Shown piece after piece: positions 21,840 through 32,381 of a stretch of DNA of 64,000 nt. The translations under genes and the position numbers were made by a program. The stretch spans positions 5,800,828 to 5,864,827 of the forward strand of contig CM072512.1 of assembly GCA_036898135.1 (NCBI GenBank). Reading direction: 5' to 3'. The notes below the pieces were generated by a model. The model did no database searches and was not told where the DNA came from. It was given only the letters and a program-made list of their open reading frames with translations. Positions within the stretch are counted from its first letter, which is position 1. Every line of letters starts with the position of its first letter. Source of the DNA: Oncomelania hupensis (taxonomy: Eukaryota > Mollusca > Gastropoda > Littorinimorpha > Pomatiopsidae).

Positions 21840-22890
21840 TTCAGTGAGTAAAGTCAGTCAGTAAAGAAGTTAACACATCACCTTTTCGTTAAACAAGGGC
21901 AAAAACGAACGTGTCCACGATTATTATTCCAGCCATTGAAAAAAACAACTAATTCTTTGACAATCCTGATAACAGTATTGCATCAAGTATTCCAGCAATT
22001 CAGAGATTTAATATCTGAGAACTAGTTGCCAACCATATCAACACAGTATTTACTCTGTAGGTAGCCCGGGATGTTCAGACTACGCCTGGGGGAGCTGAAT
22101 GAGAAGGACACGAGCTACCAAATGTCAAAGGTTTTGTGATACAGCCGACAGCAGAGTCTGACCCACCAATGGTAGAGTATTGGAGATTGATTGAACACCC
22201 ACAATTCCAAGGCTTTGTTTACTTTTGGCAAAAGCGGGTTTACCCTAAAATCCGCATTGTTATCGCATTAACCAAGAATGAAGTGCGCTGTCGTTGCTCA
22301 GACCAAACCGCTAAAGTTGGAATTTCCAGGGAGTGATTTCCCCTGTTTCTTAACGGTACATCAATAGCATAGCTGAATGTGACCTTTGACCCTATTTCTG
22401 AAAGAACCACGAGGCTTGAAGATTGCGCCTTTGGTGTGTGGGGTAAGGCAGGGTCTAATTCATCAACCCTAAACGAAAAAACCTTACGAGCGATTGTTTT
22501 TCTCAGGTTTGTACCTCTTACCGGCTCCGGTAGCTGCTACTTTTTAGCATAAAAAATCCGAACAACTAAATACAACGTCAGTTCACGGTTGTTGTTTTTA
22601 AATCATCAAAGAGTGTGAAAATAAAGATGTAAGGTTGTTTTTTAAACATGGACAATTGGCAGTGGTGTGTCCGCTGTTTGTTTTTATTGAAATCTCCAGA
22701 GTGAATAATAAAACCCGCGCGCGTTCTCGGATGGCCTGGAGTGTTCGGTTGTGCAGGCAAACCGAGACTGGCAGACTGCGCAAGCCGACACTATCATTGA
22801 TTACCGCTTCCGCTTTCTGCAGCAACTTGTGGTTGTCGCCCTTGTGTAGACTGAGCGACCAGGGACAAGGGGGGGGGGAGAGGAGATGTG
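21840..22890. other. Unassigned, apparently single-copy sequence
   Basis: About 1 kb without strong repeats. GGGAGTGATTTCCCCTGTTTC at 22329-22349 recurs in similar form at 34799-34821. No coding domain recognised. Confidence 0.35.
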
Positions 22891-22899
22891 GAATGGAGG

Positions 22900-23014
22900 G
22901 TAAGAAGGAGAGAGAGAGAGCTAGAGAGAGGGGTGGTAGAGAGAGGGGGAGAGAGACAGAGAATTATTCATTAGCCTCGTTGGCAGCGGAGTCAGAGGCG
23001 ATGTTATTGATATG

Positions 23015-23066
<52 letters not shown>

Positions 23067-23075
23067 GAGAGAGAG
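22900..23075. repeat. (GA)n-rich tracts
   Basis: Two GA blocks (22907-22960 and 23017-23075) separated by ordinary sequence. Confidence 0.93.
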
Positions 23076-23079
23076 AACA

Positions 23080-23241
23080 CGGTTATTGCTTTAGGTCCAG
23101 CGGACTCTTTCGAGCCAAATCAGGACCGGACAACCCCTGAAGAGTAAATGAGAAAGACAGCGACAGTGGGAATTTAAAGCACTAAATTTCCAGAAAGTGG
23201 GGATACTATTTATACTGAAACCCCCGGCACCCCAACGGGGG
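23080..23241 (-). mobile_element. Family T, internally deleted copy
   Basis: Both ends of family T are present: 3' hairpin region (GCTTTAGGTCCAGCGGACTC, 23085 onward) and 5' region (TATTTATACTGAAACCCCCG, ACCCCAACGGGGG). The roughly 410 bp between them are missing: the sequence jumps from GGACAACCCCTG to AGAGTAAATGAGAAAGACAG. Confidence 0.9.
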
Positions 23242-23402
23242 AAGATAAGATAAGATAAGATAAGATAAGATAAGATAAGATAAGATAAGATAAGATAAGA
23301 TAAGATAAGATAACAACTTTATTTTGCAAGGGTGACAAAGTAAGCGCTGTGTGCACTTGTTTACATGTTGCCCTTGGGGCTTGTAATAATAGCTATTAAC
23401 TA
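23242..23402 (-). mobile_element. LINE-B 3' end with (GATAA)n tail, resuming at 23855
   Basis: (AAGAT)n at 23244-23312, then AACAACTTTATTTTGCAAGG and TTGCCCTTGGGGCTTGTAAT. The same text follows the GA tract at 36750-36840. On the minus strand this is a LINE 3' UTR ending in a tandem tail. SINE-2 at 23405-23852 interrupts it, after which AACGTTATAACAGTAACATC continues the match. Confidence 0.75.
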
Positions 23403-23404
23403 CA

Positions 23405-23852
23405 ACAAATTAATAATAATAATAATAATAATGTTCGTCATTTATAAGGCGCCTTAGCCTAAGGATCAAGGCGCTGGCCGATACAGGTTCTAACTCAAAC
23501 CGCCCGAGACGCCCACCCGCAGCCTTTGGCGCATGGTTTGACGCCCGGACAACTGAGCACAATCCTGGGCAGCCAGGGATGGGGGAGAAGGACCAAGTGC
23601 ATGCTGGGTGTGTTCTTGTTACCGGCACTCACCCGTCTAGGACATGAGCGTCAGGATCTTTAAAGTCCGTTATGATGGAATGTATGCGACACACAGACTA
23701 GACCTCGGTTTATACTCTCATCCGAAGGAGTAGGAAAACAGGAGTAAAGTGTCTTTCCCAGGGACACAACACAATGGCCCGGCCAGGGCTCGAACCCGGG
23801 ACCTTCAGATCCTCAAGCCGAAGCACTACCATTAGACCACAGTGCCTCCCAA
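23405..23852 (-). mobile_element. SINE-2 full-length copy, head type I
   Basis: The most complete copy, about 448 bp. On the minus strand: tRNA-like head GGCACTGTGGTCTAATGGTA with B box CGGGTTCGAGCCC (23791-23803); body GTTGTGTCCCTGGGAAAGAC, GAGTATAAACCGAGGTCTAG, TAAAGATCCTGACGCTCATG, CACCCAGCATGCACTTGGTC; 3' half GATTGTGCTCAGTTGTCCGG, GTTTGAGTTAGAACCTGTAT, CGGCCAGCGCCTTGA; (ATT)n tail at 23411-23431. Internal pol III promoter elements imply pol III transcription; mobility would need a LINE partner. Confidence 0.92.
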
Positions 23853-24073
23853 TTAACGTTATAACAGTAACATCATGGAACAGTAACAAATAAACAAGGT
23901 CATCATTAGGAAAAATCGTTTTCTACAAAATTATCGTTGTTAATATCAGGGGCGGATCAGAGTAAATACCCGGAGGGGGGCACTGCCATTTTTTTAATTT
24001 TTTTTTATCCGGTATACAGATTCGTACTTGCACTCAAACACAGTAAAAGAAAGGTTGACATGAGTGTGGATTT

Positions 24074-24075
<2 letters not shown>

Positions 24076-24116
<41 letters not shown>

Positions 24117-24130
24117 TAGAGAGAAAGAGC

Positions 24131-24201
<71 letters not shown>
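24076..24201. repeat. (GT)n(GA)n microsatellite inside the hAT element
   Basis: GT at 24076-24097 followed by GA to 24201, between one inverted repeat and the transposase stop. Confidence 0.95.
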
Positions 24202-24202
<1 letters not shown>

Positions 24203-24293
24203 AACACGTGCGTGTTTCGTGTGAAATTAGAAATTAGTTGTGAGAAAAAAAAAAAGGTTGACACCTTGGCCCACAGCTAGAATACTTACTTTC

Positions 24294-25565
24294 TCAGGCG
24301 TTCAGCATATTGCGAGGTTGAAGAGCTATGATGGTGCGGTATCTTCCCGCAAACCGTTCTACGACATCGTCAATGTCCGCTGTGATGTGTCGGTGAGCCC
24401 TCATTAGAGCGAGCCCGTTGAGCCTGGTCTCACCCATCGTTGATCTCAGATAGGATTTCAGCGTCCTGATGCCGCTGATAGTTCTTTCACATTCAGCTGT
24501 TGTGATCGGAAGAGTGCACAAAAGGGTCAGTAGCACGTGAATGTTCGGGAAAAAAATCCACATTGCATGCTCTGAGAGTCTTGGCCACAGTATCAGGAAC
24601 GGCCCCTGCATCAGCGCTCTCCCACTTGTGCATCCATCGGATGTACTCGGTGTCCAGCTCATGAAAACTTGGCAGATCTGCTTGCCATAGACTGGCAAGT
24701 CGCTCGATACCCTCGGGTACCTTCCGAAAACCTGCCACTGGCCGGTTCCTGCCTTGCATGAGGGTACAAGACCAAGCCCGTCAACAGCAATTTCAGAGCC
24801 GGTGGTGAAGCGAGAGTCCAGCTGGGCAATGAGGTGATCCAAAAACGGGATACCTATGGACCTGCGGAAGTAATCTTCAGTTGTCTCTGCTGGCGGGTTA
24901 CTCCGACATGTCTGTCGTTCTGCACCCCTTGGTCTGCGCAGATCAGAGTCGGCTGTTGCTGCCATCCGACTTGCTTCCTGAAACCAGCTGCTGAAGGTTG
25001 CAATGACGTCATCCCTGAATCCCTTAACTGTTGTCTTCACTGCGCTTATTTCTCCGTACGCAGCCACAACATCCTTTGCTTTTTGCTGAAGTTTCAAAGT
25101 CAGTGAACGGAGAACTTGCAGGCATTTTCTGGTGACGACAAAAGCAACCAGAAAGTCACCCGACTGGAAAGCGTGCAAAAACCCTTCAGCTTTGGTGAGC
25201 GTTTCACTGTCCCAATCTGTGTTCTCCTGCACCATCTGGTCAAGGCAGTCATAGACAACAGGGAAGAGTTCGGCGAAAGTTTCAAAGGCAGAGTGCCTCT
25301 CGACCCACCCTGTTTTAAACAGGTCGACCAGTTTTCTTCTCTTGCTTTCTGCTTGGGCTGACTCCACCACATGTTCAAACTTTCTCTGTCATTTTGGAGA
25401 AAGAGAGAAGAACAGGGACACTTCTTTCAGGACTCCAAACATGTTCTTCACTTCTAGAATTTTGCAGGCATGAACCTCACAAAGGTTCAAGCAATGAGAT
25501 GCGCAGTGGAAGTACAGAACCTGCTTGTTAAGTTCTTGAATGCGTGCCCGAGGGCCAATGAGGAC
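24294..25565 (-). pseudogene. hAT transposase, carboxy-terminal part (ZMYM/P52rIPK-like)
   Basis: The minus strand is open for 358 codons (25370-24294). Near its end FPNIHVLLTLLCTLPITTAE, CERTISGIRTLK and LNGLALMRAHR form the hAT dimerisation domain (about residues 270-335), which follows the last catalytic region in hAT transposases. Upstream in the same frame, 25565-25371 encodes LNKQVLYFHCASHCLNLCEV and a stretch ending SLSPK, then a TGA stop before QRKFEHVVES. TGA for CGA would be a simple CpG decay change. The YFHCASHCLNL motif matches the conserved YVHC-type block of the hAT RNase H fold. The amino terminus is missing, so the protein cannot be functional; single-codon changes inside the 358-codon frame were not assessed. 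Related host genes carry the same domain, but the flanking inverted repeats favour a transposon. Confidence 0.85.
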
Positions 25566-25617
25566 CTTGAGTAGGTGGATGGACTAGTGGGGAAGGGGGG
25601 CACGCTTTTTTTCTTTC

Positions 25618-25745
25618 CACCTTTTAAAATTTTTGTATTATTATTATTATTTTTGTGGGTGTGTATTTTTTTTCCTTTTTTTTTCTCATTTTTTCTTTTC
25701 TTTTCTTTTTTTCCCTTTTTTTTCTTCCCCCCCTTTTTTTTTTGG
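25618..25745. repeat. T-rich low-complexity tract
   Basis: (ATT)n at 25634-25652, then TTTTC/TTTCC runs within the hAT element. Confidence 0.9.
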
Positions 25746-25877
25746 TCGCCTTAGGTGGGGGCACGTGCCCACTGTGTATCCCCCCTCGTCCGCCCCTGAA
25801 TATCCATCAAAAACAATTAATTTTTTAATATTTGTAATGTTTGAAAAGAAATGTGTTCTAAATTATGTAGATTGAGA

Positions 25878-26375
25878 TAGTGGAGTGGGTCCCAACAGGA
25901 AGTCATCTCTGAGATCGCGCGGACAACTGCGGCCCTGACAAGGTTGAGGCCCGTTTAGAAAGACACGACCGTCGGTCTGCATTCCAAGGTAAGGCTGCTG
26001 CGCTCCCTTGTCATCTCCATCTTCCTATGCGTTTGCGAGGCATGGACCCTCACAGCGGATCTCCAACGAGGGGTACAGGGAATGGAGATGAGGTAATGCA
26101 GGCGACTTCTGGGCATTTCTTGTGCCCGGCACATCGCCAGCGACAGGGTCCGACGGGCCATCACACAAGCCATTGGACAATGCGATGGCATGCTCACAGT
26201 AGTGAAGAACGGAAAGTCCGATGGTATGGCCATGTCACCACAGCATCAGCCATGCGAGAATGGACTGGCTGGACACTGAGCGAAGCCATGAAGGTTGCAG
26301 AGGACAGAGAAAGATGGAGTACGCTGGTTAAACGATCATCGAGTTACAGGATAGGATAGGATAATAGGATAGGTG
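25878..26375 (+). pseudogene. LINE-A reverse transcriptase carboxy-terminal fragment, about 500 bp
   Basis: Plus strand, broken frames: EVISEIARTTAALTRLRP, SKVRLLRSLVISIFL, CEAWTLTADLQRGVQG, then VRRAITQAIGQCDGMLTVVK, then (after an internal deletion removing the GGRRRGR block, near 26250) EWTGWTLSEAMKVAEDRERW and STLVKRSS, and a (GGATA)n tail at 26346-26372. It aligns with 50320-50870 and the shorter tails. The deletion is visible as CATCAGCCATGCGAGAATGG, where intact copies have about 75 more bases. Non-functional. Confidence 0.87.
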
Positions 26376-26660
26376 CAGAGATCTTCAGGAAAGTTATTCC
26401 ACAAAGTGGAACCGGAATAAGCTAGACTAGTTTCGAACAGATCAATAATTGGAATTGGAACATTTAATTTTGGCAGTTTGGCAACAGTTCTTTTAAAAAA
26501 AAAAAAAGAGAACAAAGTTGCATTGCCAGAAAGGACCTCGTGCATGAAAACCCGTATAATAAATTTTAGCCTGTCGGCAAGAGGTAGAATATTGATCCGT
26601 TTATAGTCATTCGGAGATGTTTTTTTGTTTAAGAATAACTTGTTTAAATGAAAGTTTGTG
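26376..26660 (-). pseudogene. LINE-B carboxy-terminal fragment
   Basis: The minus strand encodes PKLNVPIPIIDLFETSLAYS and GSTLWNNFPEDL, homologous to 37030-37260 (FPRIDLFKSNLSYSGSTLWNNFP) and reminiscent of 5950-6040. An A-run (26499-26511) is inside. It starts directly at the tail of the oppositely oriented LINE-A fragment. Confidence 0.75.
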
Positions 26661-26699
26661 AAATCAAAGTAATTTTAAATTTTAATTCTAAAAAGGAAA

Positions 26700-27760
26700 G
26701 AGATGGAGATAGAGAGAGAGGGGAAGGGTTTGTGAGAGACAGAGAAGACCAACAGACAGACAGTGAAGGCTGCACAACAATCAAACACCATTGGGTCTGT
26801 GAACACGATGATTATGAGTAGAAATCAGGATGCCCAATACTGGCTAGTATGGTACCTCTGTGACAGCAGTCATACAACACTACTCCACACCGAGTTGAGC
26901 ATCGCGCACAGCAGAGGTCCCTCACCAAGTGATTCTGTTAATATATATATTAAGATATGTTATGATCCTTTGAGATGTGTAATTCTCTCCTTCGAATCTC
27001 TTGACACTGATGAACATATAGCACTAGGCAGATTCTTTGAAAGTTGGTTTTTAAGTAAACTTGAATTCATTTTTGCACTCATGTGCTAAACAGGTTTTGC
27101 GCTGTATTTGAAATCTAGCTCAACCAATTTTAGTTTATTTTTGGCTAGTTAATAGCTGAAGGAGTGGTCAATTGTTTTCATTTCACTTCTGTATGAAAAA
27201 GGAACTCTGCAACAGAAAAGGACCACGAAAATTAACACTTTAAAAACGCTTACCCCCACCCCCTCCACCACCAGCTATATGTTGTTATACGTGGCTGGAT
27301 ATACATCACAATGGCTTGCCATCTTAAGATACAAAATGACTGATTGTCGGCATTTACAGAAGGAAATTTGACATCTTGTTTATTTAAAAGAAAACCTCAA
27401 AACAGAACAGTACCACCAAAATTAACGCTTTTAAACTGCTTTTGTTCCGTCTACGTGCGATAAGTGTCTGGATATTCGTTTGAAAGACTTGTTTTGGTTA
27501 ATGCCACCTTGTTGATTTACGTTCTTTTTTTCTGCCCACTCAGCATTGTACATGTACGTAGTACTATATACGCTCTCAATAGTAGTAGTATTATATACAC
27601 TCTCAATAGTAGTAGTACTAATAATACTTGCGGCTACTACTAATGTTAAGGCCACATTGATCAATAATCCAGCGAGGTGTGTGAGGAACACTTCAAGCTG
27701 TGACAGACTTCGTCTCACACCGCCTTAGTGACATCATCGCCATATCACAAACAATCCCCA
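26700..27760. other. Unassigned sequence
   Basis: GA-rich start (26700-26760), then about 1 kb without a recognised gene. A local duplication of ATATACRCTCTCAATAGTAG occurs at 27568-27617. Confidence 0.35.
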
Positions 27761-27885
27761 GCGACGGGGAAGGGGAGTAGGGACTAGGTGCATTTATGTA
27801 GCTGGTAGTACCCCAACTATCATCAAAGCTGGCCTAGAAAAAAGGGAGATGTCTGACAGCCTCTTTACTCCCCTTCAGTCAAAAA
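27760..27885 (+). mobile_element. SINE-1/SINE-2-related fragment
   Basis: ACGGGGAAGGGGAGTAGGGA, AACTATCATCAAAGCTGGCC and TAGAAAAAAGGGAGATGTCT resemble 18487-18605. Boundaries uncertain. Confidence 0.45.
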
Positions 27886-27894
27886 TAGGTATAC

Positions 27895-28575
27895 ACACAT
27901 ACACACACACACACACACACACCTTACCGTTACTTACAAAGCTGGCCAGGACAAAAGGAAAATGTTACAGCCGCTTTCTCAGCCTTTTCTTTGTTGGGAG
28001 AACATAAAGATAACATTACTACTCTGCTATTGAAATGGCAACAACAAGAAAGCATATATTTTGAGCAGTCTTTGTTGAAAGCTATTTTGAATTCTAGTTC
28101 CGAAGCCATTACCATTGATGTTTCTATTTGTGAAGGAAGAAAGTTGTCAAGAATAACCCCACCTACGTAGCTAATAATAGACTTGTGCTATAAAAATGGC
28201 GTCGCGCACCAAGGTTCAGCAATAAAGGGAAATAATCTGGTGGATCCAATAACATCAGCTCTCAAACGCCAAATACGCCTACACTAAACAATTTACAGCA
28301 CAGAACGAATTTTGTGCGTGCTAATAATAACTAATAACTTGAGAATACCTGCAATTACCCAAATAGATAAGCAGACGACTTCTACGTGAACCCAATATGG
28401 TTGTGGTGCATTCACTTTGGGACGCAGAGTGCGTCGCTGAGACAAGAGGATGCCTTTTCACTCTCTCTCAAGCTGGCAGAAGGAGCATGCATCGTTAAGT
28501 CTCGCCACTGTGTACGCATGAGGCGCAATGTTATATTTGTTTGACACAAACAGTCTAAAAAGACCAATATTGTCT
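27895..28575. other. (CA)n then unassigned sequence
   Basis: CA repeat at 27895-27922, then apparently single-copy sequence. CTATAAAAATGGCGTCGCGC at 28188-28207 superficially resembles a TATA-ATG context but opens no meaningful frame. Confidence 0.35.
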
Positions 28576-28580
28576 GTTTG

Positions 28581-29152
<572 letters not shown>

Positions 29153-29263
29153 AGAGAGAGAGAGAGAGAGGGAGAGAGAGAGATTCAGAAAGAGAGACAG
29201 ATATATATATATTAAATATACAGATATATAGATATATATAGAAAGGTGGATCTAGAGAGAGAG

Positions 29264-29319
<56 letters not shown>

Positions 29320-29322
29320 CAG
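29153..29322. repeat. (GA)n and (AT)n microsatellites
   Basis: GA blocks at 29153-29183 and 29253-29318 separated by ATATATAT-rich sequence. Confidence 0.93.
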
Positions 29323-29324
29323 CA

Positions 29325-29855
29325 AAATCTACTGGAACTTTTCTATCTCCTGCCAATGCTTATAGTCCAGGAGCATGTTCCAATTTGTAAAGAATGTATG
29401 GGGCATTAACATTCAATATTATTTCCTGCCTGTTAAAATCAGTTTTTAGTGATAATCAAATACAATCAAGCTATCGCTCCACAATCTTTCCAAAGGAATG
29501 CCTCATTGGTATTAAGCTATAATATGTTATAGACATTGTGTGTGGCTGTGCGACAACTTCGTACTACTGTGTGGGCATGTACGACTATTTGATAGTGTGT
29601 CAACGTATGCGTTACAGATTATGGCTGTATTGTTGTGCCTGGAGCCGATACACACTGTTCCACATTGTTCGCTTCAACAAGCAGTAGCGGATCTCACACA
29701 AGCTCATGCATGACTGAGAAATAGTTGACAAAAAAACAACACCTCTCTCTCTGCCCCCCCCCCCCTCACTCTCTCTCCACACACACCCTTCTCTCTCTCC
29801 ACCCCTACCTCGCAATCCCCTGTCTCTCTATTTCTCCTCCCTCCCCTCTCTTCCC
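29325..29855. other. Unassigned sequence with CT-rich end
   Basis: Ordinary sequence, then CTCTCT/CCCCCC-rich tract 29743-29855. Confidence 0.35.
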
Positions 29856-29857
29856 CC

Positions 29858-30030
29858 TTGGTGACCGGATATGGAGCAGGAGTGACCTAGTGCGTGCTGG
29901 GTGTATTTGTGTAGCCGGCACTCACCCGCCTAGAACATGAGCGTCAGGATCTTTAAAGTCCGTGCCTTGGAATGCGTGCGGGCACAGAATAGACCTCGGT
30001 TTATACGCTCATCCGAAGGACGATAAAGTT
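29858..30030 (-). mobile_element. SINE-2 internal fragment
   Basis: TGCTGGGTGTATTTGTGTAG, ACATGAGCGTCAGGATCTTT, AGACCTCGGTTTATACGCTC and CATCCGAAGGA match the SINE-2 body in reverse; the 3' half and the head are lacking. Confidence 0.85.
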
Positions 30031-30080
30031 GTATTGCATTGTATTATATTGTAGATTGTATTGTATTGTAGTGCATTGTA
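30030..30080. repeat. (GTATT)n-like pentanucleotide repeat
   Basis: TTGTATTGCATTGTATTATA and variants, about ten degenerate units. Confidence 0.8.
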
Positions 30081-30243
30081 TATAGCAATTGAAAATCTTT
30101 CAGAAAAATACACTTCTCTGGATTGAACTATATACATCTAATTAATTCTAAGCGACCGCCCGACGCTTTACCATACCAGCTTTTGTCACAAGCCCCCGAG
30201 AAAGGAAAAAGTGGTTGACGCGGTTGTGTAAGGAAGGATGGTA

Positions 30244-30420
30244 GAGGGTTATAGCACGCACTAGGTCCCCCATCCCCGGTCGCCCAAGATTGTGCTCAGT
30301 CGTCTGGCCGGCAGACTATGCACCCAAAGGTTGCAGGTGAGCGCCTCGGGCGTCCTGATAGCTGGTATGTATCGACCATCGCCTTGAGAGCTCTTGAGCT
30401 GGAAGAGCACTAGACGACTC
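30244..30420 (+). mobile_element. SINE-2 3' fragment
   Basis: AGCACGCACTAGGTCCCC, AAGATTGTGCTCAGTCGTCT, ACCCAAAGGTTGCAGGTGAG, CATCGCCTTGAGAGCTCTTG and a degraded GCACTAGACGAC end. Confidence 0.82.
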
Positions 30421-30454
30421 CAGCATGTCGACACTAGCACCAGCATAGATAAAA

Positions 30455-30595
30455 AGTAAAGGTCTCCCCGTAACCTTTCGATCGTTGAGAAGAGAAGCGT
30501 TTGAGACATCTCTTTCCTCAAGGCCAGCTTAATGAGGGCGGCGTCTATCTCCTCTCCCTCGCTGGCCTATCTTCCCCGGTACAAAACAGATCCAG
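30455..30595 (-). mobile_element. SINE-1-related 3' fragment
   Basis: AAAGTAAAGGTCTCCCCGTA, GGCCAGCTTAATGAGGGCGG and CTCCTCTCCCTCGCTGGC parallel the 3' half of SINE-1 but are clearly diverged from the three main copies. Confidence 0.7.
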
Positions 30596-30599
30596 CTAC

Positions 30600-30708
30600 C
30601 CACCCACCCATTCAAAGTTGGTGGAAGACAAGACAAGACAAGACCCACCCATTCAAAGTTGGTGGAAGACAAGACAAGACAAGACCCACCCATTCAAAGT
30701 TGGTGGAC
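30600..30708. repeat. 41-bp tandem repeat, 2.6 copies
   Basis: ATTCAAAGTTGGTGGAAGAC followed by (AAGAC)n; ATTCAAAG starts at 30610, 30651 and 30692. Confidence 0.95.
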
Positions 30709-30713
30709 TGGTA

Positions 30714-31328
30714 TGACGGACAGAAAGGCAGGTCATTCACTCGATGCAAAGACGCCATACAAAGCATCGTGTCTTTTGCCCAAATAAGGTTAAAAAAAAG
30801 TATCGATACTTTCGGAAAGTATCCATACTTTCGCATCGAGCAGTTTCAACGAGCATTTTAACTTAGGCCGACGGAAAGGGTCATTCACTCGATGCAAAGA
30901 TACGATGCAAAGTTACCCAAAATATGGTAAAAGTATCGTATCGATACTTTCCGAAAGGATCGTGCAGTTTCAACGAGTAGTTTGAACGCGCACTTCCGAC
31001 TTTAGCCTACAACTGTGACTGGAAGTCGTACAAAAGTGGAATCGACATTTTCCAGAAGAAGGAGAATGGCTGAGCAGGCAATGATAATTATCGATGAGAG
31101 GAGGGAGTTGCAAGGCCTTGCTAAACGTAAATGTCAACAAATCTAATTTAAGGTTTTGTGTTCATGCATTTTCCCCCTGTACGTTTTGTGGTCATACATT
31201 TTTCCGATCCAAGTTTTGCCACCACCACTTCGGGATTGCTCGGGTGTGCGCGTTCAAACTGTCCGAACCTTATTTGGGCAAAAGCATCGTGTCTTTGTAT
31301 CGAGTGAATGAACCTTTCCGTCCGCCAC
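30714..31328. mobile_element. Fold-back element with long inverted arms
   Basis: The left arm (30714-30792) contains GGTCATTCACTCGATGCAAA, then CATCGTGTCTTTTGCCCAAA and TAAGGTT. The reverse complement of 31262-31326 gives the same blocks in the same order, apart from an indel of about 20 bp. The left side holds a second, diverged copy (30862-30990). AGTTTGAACGCGCAC is also shared in inverse at 30977 and 31237. TATCGATACTTTCGGAAAGT near 30810 is a further local hairpin. No ORF. Confidence 0.75.
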
Positions 31329-31384
31329 AGACTGGGGCGTGTCATGCGTTTGTTATCTTTTTTCGTCGTTTGTCCTTTGCCTTT

Positions 31385-31505
31385 CAAACATATTACCCAT
31401 CCAAGCACTAACCCCACCCGCCGTTGTTTACCCTAAAATACTGCAAGCGTGTGCCCAAACATATTGCCCTATTGCGCTACCCAGTACTAGCATAATGACA
31501 CCCAA
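31385..31505 (-). mobile_element. Diverged tRNA/5S SINE fragment (SINE-1 relative)
   Basis: The minus strand has an A-box-like GGGTAGCGCAATAGGGCAAT and a 5S box C-like GGGGTTAGTGCTTGGATGGG (complement at 31391-31413). The two parts lie in the same order and spacing as in SINE-1, but the body is different. Confidence 0.65.
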
Positions 31506-31509
31506 TAAC

Positions 31510-32030
31510 AGCCTGCATGCCCTAGCCCACAAGCTAACCGCATCAGTGGGCGTCTAATCACTCAATCGGTGTAAACCTCTAAACTGAATAAATCCACGAA
31601 GGAAGACTGCCTTTTGGATAATACCTCTAAACATACTCCATATGATAATAGCACGCTCAGAGCGCGCAGCTTTTTGGGTTGAAAAGGTTATGTCGCCACA
31701 AAAGGCGGGTTTAGCACGGCCGTCCGACGAATACTAACAATTTAAACTTTATACACACACACACATGCGCACCCCTCCCCCCCCCACACACACAAACCCT
31801 AACCTGAAAAGCCCTTGAGGCAGTGTGGCAAGTGCATAAAAAAGCTAAAAACGAGGAACTAACAACAAGAAGACAAGTTTAGTGCTAATGGTAAGAATAA
31901 TATTATCATTTCGTGTAAGAGTGTCGGGTTTCAATTACCATACAGAAGCGACGTTGCATGTCACTGCTGCTCTTAGTGATTGCACTCAAACCACTCACTA
32001 CACTGAAGACGATGGGTAAAGGGGAGGAGG
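31510..32030. other. Unassigned sequence
   Basis: Contains (CA)n/(C)n runs at 31753-31792. No gene recognised. Confidence 0.35.
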
Positions 32031-32032
32031 GG

Positions 32033-32045
32033 AGTGAGAGAGAGA

Positions 32046-32096
<51 letters not shown>

Positions 32097-32315
32097 ACCA
32101 AGAAGAAGAATCAAGAAAAGAACAGATAAGGAGATTAACTGATTTGAAAATGAAGTGTAAGAAGAAAGGAGAAGGAGTAGAAAGAAGAGGAAGTGATTGA
32201 AGAAAAATGAGAGAAATAGTCCTTCCCCCCCCCCCTCCCAACCCCCCTCCCTCCCGAAAAAATGTACACTAGAAAGGGAAGAACAAGGATGGGCACAGAG
32301 AGAGAGAGAGAGAGA

Positions 32316-32347
<32 letters not shown>

Positions 32348-32350
32348 TAG
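32033..32350. repeat. GA microsatellites and purine-rich sequence
   Basis: GA blocks at 32036-32092 and 32299-32348, with AAGAAG-rich sequence and a poly-C run (32224-32257) between. Confidence 0.93.
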
Positions 32351-32381
32351 AAAAGAAGAAGGATGGGGTAGGATAGTCGGA

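Larger units (their letters stand above)
23951..25798. mobile_element. Defective hAT-type DNA transposon with terminal inverted repeats
   Basis: Ends CAGGGGCGGATCAG (23947-23961) and CGTCCGCCCCTG (25787-25798) are terminal inverted repeats of the CAGGGGCGG type usual for hAT elements. AATAT directly flanks both ends, a possible remnant of the target duplication (hAT normally gives 8 bp). The interior holds a transposase carboxy half on the minus strand (24294-25560), a GT/GA microsatellite (24076-24201) and a T-rich tract (25618-25745). The amino-terminal transposase region (zinc finger, first catalytic residues) is missing, so it is a deletion derivative. Confidence 0.8.

Noticed and set aside
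24294..25370. Domesticated host hAT-like gene
   Set aside because: Terminal inverted repeats, a missing amino terminus and an in-frame TGA upstream favour a defective transposon, although constraint has not been tested.
28188..28215. TATA box and start codon (CTATAAAAATGGCGTCG)
   Set aside because: No sustained open frame or splice-supported exon follows; likely chance.
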